NCBI GenBank assembly: GCA_963931865.1
Contig: OZ007507.1
Location: 9,004,689-9,068,688, forward strand
Length of the DNA: 64,000 nucleotides
Origin: Axinella damicornis
Lineage: Eukaryota > Porifera > Demospongiae > Axinellida > Axinellidae
Direction of reading: 5' to 3'
The notes under the pieces were generated by a model. It saw nothing but the letters and a program-made list of their open reading frames with translations, was not told where the DNA came from and made no database searches. Below, piece after piece: positions 21,901 through 33,900 of the stretch (position 1 is the stretch's first letter; every line of letters begins with the position of its first letter). Both the position numbers and the translations under genes were made by a program.

Positions 21901-24900
21901 GTTTCGGTTGGGGAGTGACAGTTGGGGCAATTGGTCTGGAATGCCATCACCTCATCATTATCAGTTTGAATCTCTGCTTGCTGGCTCTCTTGATTGGTAG
22001 GCTGAATACTGGGGGGCTCAGTCTATGGATAGGAAAGGGAGAGATTATAATGCAGGTGGTGGACACCATGAATTACAGTGCTCCAAGGAAAGAGTGGTTT
22101 CTTTGAGAAAATCTTAAACAGACACCATCTATGTTCAGAATAAGTTGATAGAAATGTACCATAACCTTTTGTCACCAATCAAAAAAAAAAAAAAAGTCGC
22201 CTGACATACCAACAGAGCTATGGCTCCACATGTCAACTGAGTACGCAAATACTTTAGGGACGGCATTTCCCTGAACCTAGGAGTTAAGATCTGAAACTTG
22301 ATGCACGTGTAGCGACCCAAGTGGAGCAGGTTTTAAGCCCCTCTGTCCTGAGAGAGCAGAGGTGTCAGAGCAGCGGAGGGGGCTATACTTTAGGGACTGG
22401 ATTCACACAAACCTGGTAGTTACGTAAGAGCTGAATTTTATTTTGAGAGGTCATGTTACGTTATAGTATGTCTGGCCCAAGTTTTAAAATCCTAACCCCT
22501 TACAGATCCTGAGATGTTGCCTCAATTATTCTGACCTTTGACCCCTGCTTTTTCTATTGATTTTATACGACACGACTCTAAGGCTTCGTTTACACGACAC
22601 CAGTTGCGTTTTTGTACCGTTTTCATAGCATTTACATAAAAACGGGTGCAATTGCATGCACCGGCGTTCTATTATAATAATTATAACTAGAACTGGCCCG
22701 GAAATCACGTGACGTCCTCGTGTAGCACTCAAAATGGCGTCTAAGAGGCAAAGTAATACTCCCGATTTTAAGTGGACCGATATGAAGCAGAGTTGTTGCT
22801 TAACGTTATACGCATAACTACAAAGTCATGAAAATCACGGAAACTGTTGACTGGGAGTCAGTTAAGACGAAGTACGACAACATAATGAAAGACGAGTTGG
22901 CGCTGATGAAGCTAAAGAATTGACAAAGGATTACCCCCACACGAGGAAAGAAGTGACCAAAAAGGTATTGTCAGCTAAATTAAAAGCCATCAGGGGGAAA
23001 TTTAGGGAAGCTGTTGATTCAGCACGACGAAGTGGGCACGGACGTGTGGTTCTACTTTACTATGAGCTTTGTGAGAAGATATGGGAAGGATCGCCTGCTA
23101 CCCAGCAGTTAGACACTGGCATAGAAAGTATTTATGAGACAGATCCTCTACTGGCTCCAGTGGAGATGGTGAGGCAGATCAGGAGTCAGCACGGGAGAAT
23201 TCCTTTGTTGAACCCACTGAAGGACAGGTGTCTAACGACCAGGAGCAGACAGTTAGAAGTACGAGACAATATGATCACATCAATGTATTTGTTTTTGCTA
23301 AACAAGTAAATAAAATACATTACTGAACAAAAACCATAGGGTCAAAGTATTTAGTGAGAATACGCCGACATCTTTTGCCTTCTATCTCATTACAGTCTGT
23401 GGTGTACCGGTTAGGGAGAGTTCGAGGCTGAAATTCCCTATCATAGTCTAAAACTCTCCTTACATCGTCATCACTAACAGATTCATTGCTAAACTCACAG
23501 AAATTGTGTAGCACAAAGCATGCATAAATAACATACGGTAAATCATCTATGTTGATATCCATAACTCGTTTCAAAGCAGCAAATCTCGCCTTGAGACTTC
23601 CAAAGGCACACTCGATCACGTAACATGCGCTGCACAACTTGTAACCAAAGTATGCTCTTGAGAATTGGAACCACCATTGGCATACTCTTTCATGAGATAT
23701 GGCATAAGTGGGTATGCTGGATCCCCAATCATGAATATAGGAATTGGATTCTCATCATCCAGTATACGTCCAGGACAAGGTGGGATTTTCTTTTCCTTCA
23801 ACAGATGGTTAAGCCGTGAATTTGCAAATATTCTTGCATCATGTACACTTCCGGGCCATTTTACAACCACATCCAAAAAGCAATATTTATAGTCACAACA
23901 TGCTTGCACATTCACGGAAAAGCGACTCTTCTGATTTACATAATCTGTAGGATTACAGCTCGGTTGCCTTGATATCAATATGAGTGCAATCAATAGCTCC
24001 AATGCACTGTGGTACAGAAAAAGCACGGTAAAAGTTAGTGACTTTATCCATGACTTCATTATCTTCAAGTACCAATTCCTCTACACTATCAACCACAGGG
24101 CATGTCATCGCACATGAACAAGCTCACCAAAGAAGCCTATAACCAGGCTTTCCAGGTTATTTTAAATGCTCAAGGCTGTCATCACGGACTGGCAGACCAG
24201 CAGTTGTAAGGACTCGAGGAGGCAGTGGGGCGAGATAAAGCAGCAGCTGTTCTCAAGGGATCTGCACCCGCTCAGTAAAGTGTCAGTGAGCATATGAACA
24301 AAGGCAACTCCCTTGCCATTAAGTATTAGTTATATCATGGCAACAAGGGCTTTACGTCACAGCAGTGCCAATATCTGGCATGCAGCCCGCGTTGCCATGC
24401 TATAACTAATTATTGCATGATACCCTACAAGTTGAATGCGCCCTGCTTCTCAGCCTACATGTGCACTCTGACAACAAATGCCCAGTAGACGGATGCTCCC
24501 ATTACGTTGAATCAGAGTCAGTGGTTGATCACTTTTTATCAGAACACACCTCTTTGGATATCTCGGCAGAACATTGTATGGAAGCTCTCAAGACCTGCTC
24601 TGAGGACCTATACAACTATGAAAAATTATTAAATCAAATTTTTAGAGACATTTGGAACAATAACTAAATTTTAATATTGTATGAGTTCATTCCTGTCTCC
24701 GTTTTCTGTGTTCTGTATGCCATCCTGCATAAGGGTCATGAGATGTCAATCAATCTAAGTGATGTGTGTGACGTCAAACAAATTGAGCTACGAGCTAGCT
24801 GGACTTCGACGCGTACTCTACTGCATGCTGTCTAGGTATCGAGATGGAGATTGACATGTTTGATTTTGAAAGTTTTTGTGCTGATGACTTTGCAGAGGAG

Positions 24901-27900
24901 CAGCCTATACACCCTGGAGAGTGGGCTGGTATCAATTGGGAAGCCGACATACCTGACGACTTGCGCTTGCTTCCAGATGAATTGTCCGAGTGGGACTGTG
25001 TGTTTGGCAAGGAAAATCGTGAGAGCAGTAATCCGCCAAACAAGAAGCGAAAGACAGTTGAACGCAAACCATTAGTATCGAGTGCAAGGTTTGGTAATCA
25101 AGTCACAACGGAGAGCGAGTTAGCTAACGCCAGGAAGGGTTTTGTTCCCGAGAACACTCAAGCAACTACTAGGCGGGCGCTGCGTAATTTTCAAGCGTGG
25201 AGCTCATGGCGTGCTGAAACTAGCCCAGATGACCCTGTCCCAGAAGATTTACTGGAAAAATGTGTACCTGAGGAGCTGGATAAATGGTTGTCGCTCTACG
25301 TTATGGAAACTCGCCGCGAGGATGGACAGCCGTTTCCATCGAAGAGCATTGATGGGCTACTTGCTGGTTTAAAGTGGCATATGAAGACACAGAATAAGTA
25401 TGCACCTAACATTTTCAGTGAGGAAGATCCTTGCTTTAGCAATCTGCGTGGAACCAGGGATAATGTTTCTTGGAAACTATGGGAGGAAGGGGTTGGTACT
25501 TCCATCAAGGAAACTGAGCTTCTCTCTGTAGAGGATGAACAGGTCATTTGGGCGAAGAATGTTATGGGAACACATTCTCCCAAGGCACTGCTTTACGCAC
25601 TGTTCTTTGCGAATGGTAAAAACTTGTGCTTGCGTGGTGGCCAAGAACATCATACACTACAGTTTGTATTTGGCAAGGAAGACAAGGGGGGAGAGGTGTT
25701 GGAGTAAGTTACTTACACTGAGCACGGTTCGAAAAATAGGAGTGGCAGTTACAAAGACAAACGCGGTAACAAAGTCATCACACATTTTGGAGACAAGTCA
25801 TTAGGTGAGAGGTGCTATATATTTCTTCTGCGAACCTACCTTGGCAGACTTCCAAAGTGTGCATTCGAAAATGACAAATTTTACTGGCAGGCAAAACAGA
25901 AGACTCCTTTGGATGATGGTTCGCCTTGGTTTGCTGCTTCACCGCGTGGCCGTAACAATCTGGGTGGTATGATGAAACAAATCTGTGGTGATGCAAACAT
26001 TTCTCTTAAGACGAACCATACCCTCAGAGCTACAGGGACAACTCGAATGTTTGCTGCACATGTTCCCGAGAAGATAATCCAGCAGCGGACTGGGCATAGG
26101 TCTCTTGACAGTTTGAGGAAATATGAGCGTACTTCTCTTGAACAACAGCGAGCTGTTTCATCAGTTTTGGCATCCTCTGACTTAAAATTTGACGAAAATT
26201 TCTGCTGAGGGGCTTATGGCCATTTATACGAAATTTTGCACCTACGAAAATATCCCGCTAGATCTATACGGTATTTCTTTTTGCTAAACAAGTAAATAAA
26301 ATACATTGTTCATAACTGAACAAAAACCATAGGGTCAAAGTATTTAGTGAGAATACGCCGACATCTTTTGCCTTCTACGTATCTCATTACAGTCTGTGGT
26401 GTACCGGTTAGGGAGAGTTCGAGGCTGAAATTCCCTATCATAGTCTAAAACTCTCCTTACATCGTCATCACTAACAGATTCATTGCTAAACTCACAGAAA
26501 TTGTGTAGCACAAAGCATGCATAAATAACATACGGTAAATCATCTATGTTGATATCCATAACTCGTTTCAAAGCAGCAAATCTCGCCTTGAGATGTCCAA
26601 AGGCACACTCGATCACGTAACATGCGCTGCACAACTTGTAACCAAAGTATTGCTCTTGAGAATTGGAACCACCATTGGCATACTCTTTCATGAGATATGG
26701 CATAAGTGGGTATGCTGGATCCCCAATCATGAATATAGAAATTGGATTCTCATCATCCAGTATACGTCCAGGACAAGGTGGGATTTTCTTTTCCTTCAAC
26801 AGATGGTTAAGCCGTGAATTTGCAAATATTCTTGCATCATGTACACTTCCGGGCCATTTTACAACCACATCCAAAAAGCAATATTTATAGTCACAACATG
26901 CTTGCACATTCACGGAAAAGCGACTCTTCTGATTTACATAATCTGTAGGATTACAGCTCGGTGCCTTGATATCAATATGAGTGCAATCAATAGCTCCAAT
27001 GCACTGTGGTACAGAAAAAGCACGGTAAAAGTTAGTGACTTTATCCATGACTTCATTATCTTCAAGTACCAATTCCTCTACACTATCAATCACAGGGCAT
27101 GTCATCGCACATGAACAAGCTCACCAAAGAAGCCTATAACCAGGCTTTCCAGGTTATTTTAAACGTTCAAGGCTGTCATCACGGACTGGTCAGACCAGCA
27201 GTTGCAAGGACTCGAGAAGGCAGCAGGGCGAGATAAAGCAGCAGCTGTTGTCAAGGGATGCAGGTGCACTGCACCCACTCAGTAAAGTGTGTCAGTGAGC
27301 ATATGAACAAAGGCAACTCCCTTGCCATTAAAGCGTTCAACACCATAGCCTACCACATCCCATAGGCTAGTTCGCCACAGCAAGTAGCCTTTCTTTTCGA
27401 GGTTCTGGCAGGAGAAGCAGATGTTGACAAGACATTACACATCTGTAAAGCATCTAGCTCTCTGCTAAAGTACGCTGACACCCCATGTCCGAAGCAGCTG
27501 GAAAAGCTGCAAGCATTGGATCAGATGGTGGACCAAAACATCTTGGTATTATGTCATGTGTGCATCAGTATACATATATACATACACAGCTGTCATGCTT
27601 GTCATCTTGATAATATTATTGTAGTAGCCCTGAATTTAATGTGGTTGCCAGGACTACCTTTGACTCTATCACTCATGCACCAGCACATTTACAGAGGTTT
27701 CCGGAGTCCTTGCAATTTTCAGGCCAGAACGGAAACACCGGAAGTCACGTGAAGCGTGAGTGCAAAATTCAAATCCTACATGTACATGACATGAAACTAT
27801 AGAGCGAGTGCACTCGATCTCACAGAGAATGGCCTCGTGTGAACCAGGGCGGACAAGTGCTTACAGCGAGGACTTGAGATGGAGGATGGTATGGCAAAGA

Positions 27901-30900
27901 GATGCTCTGGGGTATACCTACAGTACTATTGCTGGAAACCTTGGTGTTGATAAGTCGACAGTTGCGAGAACTCTTGAATTGTTCCATTCAAGTGGATTTG
28001 TATCCAAGAGACCATATCCGAGAGGCAGGGCATTTCAGAAAATCACCACACCAGTTCAGCTGCTAATTCTTCAGCTAGCTGTACAAAGGCCCGGGATTTA
28101 CTTGTATGAAATCCAGAAAGAGTTAGAGGATTTTTTGTTGCTCGATATCAGCCTCTCTTCTATCTGCAGATTTCTCCACGAAAGTGGTTTTACGCGGCAG
28201 AGGTTGCACACTGTTGCACTGCAACAAGACGCATTTTTGAGAGAGCAATATATATCAGACATTTCAGTGTATTCACCAGAAATGTTTGTATTCTTAGATG
28301 AAACTGGGGCAGATAGGGGAAACACACTACGAAAGTATGGCTACAGCCTGCGCGGAAAGACCCCTCAAGACCATGAGCTGCTAGCGAGAGGAGAGCGAAT
28401 TTCAGCGATTGCTTGTACGTATGTCTGTAAGTGGAATTTTGGATGTAAAAACAGTGCAAGGAACAAGCAATGGTGAAACGTTTTATGATTTTGTACAGAC
28501 ACACCTGCTTCCGCACCTAATGCCGTATAATGGAGTAAACCCACATTCTGTTGTGGTATTAGACAACTGTGCAATTCATCATGTGGCAGAGGTGACAGCA
28601 ATCTTTGAGGAAGTTGGAGTATTACTCCACTTCCTTCCTCCCTATTCACCAGACCTCAACCCGATTGAGGAAGCCTTTTCCAAATTGAAATCGATTCTTA
28701 AGACAGAGATTGAAGGTATGACTGATGTGGAAGCACTCATCTTGTCTAGCTTCATAACAATAAGTGCAGATGACTGTAAAGGCTGGATCTTTGTACTGGT
28801 ATTTACAACCAACTTTGAAACGCCCCTCATTGTTATCAGTCCTGTTTGGTGTACACTTAATTTGTATCATGTGATTCACATTTTTGGGTACTGCCATTTA
28901 CTAATGTTTGCAACACTGACGCTAGCCTCATTCCCAGGCTCCCCAGCTTTAATACATAGATATTGTATACATAAAATGTTTGATGTACAGAAAGCTGGGG
29001 AGGAGCCTGGGAACAAGGCTACTCAAGTGCATGTCTGGTGGATCTCACTATAGGACTTCTGTGGCTGTTTATCACCTAAGCATTATTCAATTAGTACCAC
29101 CTGATTCTAGTGGGGTGTGTTTGCAGGCTTTTGACAAAACAACAGTATCTTGAAATGTACAAATAAGGACATGCATGTGTGGCATTCAAAGATGCTAACT
29201 TATTGTACAAATGAGAAAGATGCATGCTAAATGGTACAAATGAGACATAATTATCATGGATGTGAGCATTTAAAGATGCTAATTTGAAGTGGTCCAAATG
29301 AAACGACGTGTGGCAGATGCTAGAACTATTTGCACAGATCAAGATATTCAGCAAACTGGAAAGAATATTTCCCTTTTGCTCTAGGAATTCATGCTCGCTG
29401 AGAATCCCATCTTCATAAAGCTTTTGAAGAAAACGTAACTGTTCAAAATTTTTCATCCGAAGGTCCACAGCTTTCCCTGGAGATATTCCCGTCGGTAGCT
29501 GTGGAGGTGGTGGACATGGCGAAGACCCTTTAATTGTCTCTGCTATTGCTACAGCAGCGCCACTTATGGCCTCAGACAGGCTCTCCCTGCGGGGCCTTTT
29601 CGAAGTATTTCCAGAGAATGCAGGAACGTTGGGTGGGTTATCAAAATCGTCGTGAAGACCACTACACATCATCCTGGCCCACAAACGGAGCCTTGGTGTA
29701 TCAAACTTACCAGAATGCTTTTCAACCAGCTCTTTATAAGTCGACTCAACTTCTTCCTCCCTCTCCTGGCGTCTTCCGGGTCCATCCTAAGCATCTGGTT
29801 TCCTTTTTTGAGTGTGAGTGCTTTCAGACTCGGCTGATTTTGCATCACACCAAAACATAATATTCCACCTTTAGGATACTTTTGGTACATTGTTTCCAAA
29901 TCATCAGATGAAACGAGCCAGGTTTTGGCTTGCTGGCTTCCATCAATTGTGAAGTCAACAGTATTTGGGACATGTTCACTGAAGTCATCAATTAGTCTCA
30001 TCCTTAGCTCTCTAACGGATTTAAACTTGGACTTCAATCGATTAAGCTGACGTACTACTACATCACTTTTCTTATTAGGATTAATGATTTTGACCTTGTA
30101 TGAGAAATCAAAATCCGGGGATGGCGGCTTAGTCGCGGCACCGGTATCTCCAGTTCCGGACGTTGAAGGAATATTATGCACAACTCCCTGCGTGTTGCTG
30201 GCTCCCGGTCCTACAACAGCGGCATTCTGCATGCTCTGTACACCGATCACTGGATGAAAGCGCGATTGGGCGGCAACTTGCAATTGCTGAGTTTGTATGA
30301 CTTGCTGTAGTTGGCGAATGACCTCCTGCGTAGTCTGCATGGCCAAAAGCGAACGAAAATAGACTGCTAACCATAGATTACTTCACTAAACACAGTCATG
30401 TAAAAGTAACATGAAGAAACGTTCGCAAATCCGGTAGCAATTACTACATGTAGCGCGCACATGGCTGTGACTACTAAACGATGATTGGTCAGAGAACTGC
30501 TGTCACGTGACTTCCGTTCTACAAATTCAGTTGCAAGGACTCCGGAAACCTCTGTACCATAGCTATAGTCACCTAGCTGTATCTAGCATATCACTTGCAC
30601 CTGTCTCTGTTTACTATTTCTGTATACGTAGGCTTGATTATACTTTGTAGATCTTGACATGTAGATCATAAATACATTAACTCTTTACCAACCAATGACT
30701 GCAAAAGCCGTCATGAGCTCCCATAAGCCATAAGAATTTATAAGGGGAATTTATTACTAGGCGTTATACTTTAATACAGGATTTTGCTTCCTTAAGCTGT
30801 TTCTTATGGTTGGTAAAGAGTTAAGTCATACAGGATATGGTTTGACCTCATCTGATATATATACTTGCATCTTGTTGGAATGATCAGTTTTTGGTATCTG

Positions 30901-33900
30901 CAAACAGTTGTTACACTGGTAGCAGAGAACGCCACGTCAGCTTGCCAAAACCTTATGCTAACAGAGATGTGAACGAGTGGTTCAAGAGATTCGATATCTG
31001 CTGCAAGGCGAATGGATGGAACGCAGCAACGTCTGCACTTAAGCTACCAACCCTGTTGGAAGGAGAAGCCCTCACTGTTTGGTTGGAGCTCAGCGAGGAG
31101 CAACAAGGAGACTATGCGGCTACAAAGAAGGAAATTTGCACAGCGATGATGCCCATGGAATTTGTTTCCCTCGACGGATTTCACCAACGCAAGTTGCGAC
31201 CAGGAGAACCTATATCGGTGTTTGTGCACGAATTGAAGCAGCTCCTGCATGGAACACGCTATGCCAGGCTTAGAAAAGCCAGCAAGAGATACGCTACTGC
31301 TGCATCAATTCCTCGCAGGTGTACCTGATAATGTGAGCCGACAATTGAGAGCTACCGGCGAAACCCTGAAATTCGATGCCGCTGTGACACGGGCATGACT
31401 CTTGCTGACCATCAACGATCATGGACAGGCCGCTGTAGTATCTGAGAAACCGAGTGAGGTAGAACTGCTACAAGAGCAAGTTGCCCTTCTGACCGAGCAG
31501 GTTGCCTCCTTGTCAACAGCGCCCCGCCAAACAAGCAATGGACGGCCACGCTTCAGGAACCGACCCCGCTGTTTCAGTTGCAATCAAGTCGGGCACGTTC
31601 AACGCGAGTGTCCCCATCGTTACCGAAGTCGTGATCTTTGTCGGTGTTTCGTGTGTGGTCAACCTGGGCACCTAGCGAAGGATTGCCGGTGTCAGGGAAA
31701 CGACACTGGGACGCAGCAGGCGTCCCCATCCTCAGTAAGCCCAAATACGGTTACGGTGGCAGCCACTAAGCCAAGAGTGACTGTCACCACGGGGAAGCTG
31801 GGAGGTGTTACGGTAGATGTAATGCTGGATTCGGGGTCGTCCGTCTCACTAGTGCAATGCGTCATATGTTCTCAAGCACGGAACGTTGTAGGGGTCAAAG
31901 CAAGGAGACCACTGCAACTTGTAACAGCATCTGGCGAGCAACTACCCATTGTGGGACACGTCCGAGCACCATACAGTCAAACTCGGTGAGCTAGAGTTGC
32001 TGCATGACTTTGTGGTAGTGGAAAACCTGGTTGCCCCTGTGATCCTGGGAGTAGATTTTTTGCACAGTCATGGGTTAGTACTAGACTTCACCCAGAGCCA
32101 TGTCATGGTGCGCCACGCAAACCCTACCCTGCCCCCTTCAGTTCCTCAGCCACTAAGTGGTCTGGCAGTTGCTCAGATACTCCCCCTATACCAAGCAGAG
32201 CGCAAATTGCAGGCTAGAGCCTGTGCAGTCACAGCAATTGAGCAACCGGGAGTAGATGCAATTGACGAGTGTGCAGTCCCAGAGTACGAAGAGCCCCCAA
32301 GCATAGAATTGCCAGAATGCCCAGTGCCAGCCTAAACTCAGTTGTGGCAGAGTACAAGGATCTTTTTCGTACTACACCTGGTGTTACTGAGGAAGCATAC
32401 CATTTTATCCCCACTACCGGTAACCCAGTGAGGGTCCCACCCAGACGAGTCCCTGTACACTACCGAGAGGAAGTAGACAGACAGATACGTACAATGCTAG
32501 AACAGGGAATCATAGTGGAAAGCAGTAGTCCTTGGATAGCACCAGCTGTCTTCGTACCCACGAAGTCTGGTGACCTTCGCTTATGCGTGGACTATCGTGA
32601 GCTCAACAAAAAGACGGAAAAAGATGCCTACCCACTGCCCCTACCAGATGAGGTACAAGATCAACGGTGTTCTCCACCCTCGATCTCCAGAGCGGATACT
32701 GGCAGCTACCAGTCAGCCCAACTGATCAGGCAAAGACTGCATTTTGCCCATGGCCAGGTATGGGGCTGTATGAGTTCCGAAGAATGCCCTTTGGATTGTC
32801 TGGAGCACCCAGTTCATTCCAGAGGGTGATGGACAAGATTTTGCGGGGCCTCCCCTTCATCACAATTTACTTGGACGACATTCTGGTGCACTCACCCAAC
32901 AAGGAAATCCACATCCGTCACCTTCGCGAGGTTTTCACATTTATGCCTAGCTGACGCAGGGCTAACACTGTGGGGCACACATTGGATTGACAACTGTGCA
33001 GTACCTGGGGCATATTTTTCCAACCTTGGTATGACCCCCGACCCCAAAAAGGTCCAAGCAGTCCAAGAATGGCCTACCCCAACAAATGCCACAGAAGTTT
33101 GACAGTTCCTTGGCCTTGCATCTTACTACCGCCGATACATCTCCCGGTTTTCAGATATTGTAGCCCCCCTCAATGCCCTCACACAGAAAGCAGCACATTT
33201 CGCCATGACCAAGGAGTGTACTGATGCATCATTTGCTGCACTTAAACACCACCTTGTTCACGCACCCGTGTTAGCCTTCCCTCGCTTTGTCCTGCAAACT
33301 GATGCCAGTGCTGTTGGTCTGGGTGCTGTGCTGGAACAAGATGGTCACGTGATTGCGTATACGCTAGTCGGTCACTCACAAGCGCGGAGCGTCACTATAG
33401 CGTGATCCAAAGAGAATGTTTAGCAGTGGTGTACGCCCTGGACAATTTACTTGGATGACAGGCTATAAACAGTTCCGTCACTACTTGCTTGGACGCAGGT
33501 TCCAGCTCCTCACAGACCATGCCTCACTCCAGTGGTTGTCTGCACAGAAAATGAAAGGAATGCTCTGTCGGTGGGCTCTAGCTATGCAGGAATTCGATTT
33601 TCAAATTGTTTATCGCAAGGGTTCCCTGAATACCAATGCCGACGCTCTCTCTCGTCTTCCATGTGCAGCAACCGTGGCTATGCCTCACTACTCTATCATC
33701 GATCTCCGTGCAGCCCAACAACACAATGGCACAATTGCTAAGGTGTACCGAGCACGTTTGCAATCCAGCACTCCTCCTCGCAGCCAAGGCTGGAATCGAC
33801 ACCCATTGCAACGGTATCGACAGTTATGGGCCCAACTCCAGATCGTTGATGGAGTACTTTGTCGACACTACACACCCAGTCCAATGGCTGAGGCTGTAAC

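Larger units (their letters stand above)
22582..24322. mobile_element. Harbinger transposon, copy A (partial)
   Basis: A left end GGCTTCGTTTACACGACACC follows TAA, fitting the three-base target of PIF/Harbinger elements. Inside are a plus-strand Myb/trihelix-like gene (22734-23308) and a convergent minus-strand DDE transposase (23320-24100), the usual two-gene Harbinger plan. The far end with the N-terminal transposase exon is missing. Bases 23285-24322 recur at 26271-27331. Confidence 0.7.
27692..30554. mobile_element. Two-gene Tc1/IS630-type transposon, 2863 bp
   Basis: Both ends read CAGAGGTTTCCGGAGTCCTTGCAA (left as written, right inverted), continuing into a second shared block AGAACGGAA...GTCACGTGA, and the element is flanked by TA (27690-27691 and 30555-30556). 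It holds a plus-strand transposase (27829-28818) and a convergent minus-strand second gene (29091-30340). A 99-bp Mutator-like hairpin sits between them. Both genes have frameshifts, so this copy is dead. The clean ends and TA target are the reason to treat the two genes as one unit. Confidence 0.8.

Noticed and set aside
25690..25730. A short intron around the Crypton stop codon
   Set aside because: A GTAAGT donor is present, but the only near acceptor would give an intron of about 20 bases, and more distant ones delete conserved residues.
29091..29340. C-terminal extension of the second gene of the Tc1/IS630-type element
   Set aside because: The run-on beyond the SHOCT-like helix is made of short repeated words and looks like loss of the natural stop rather than protein sequence.
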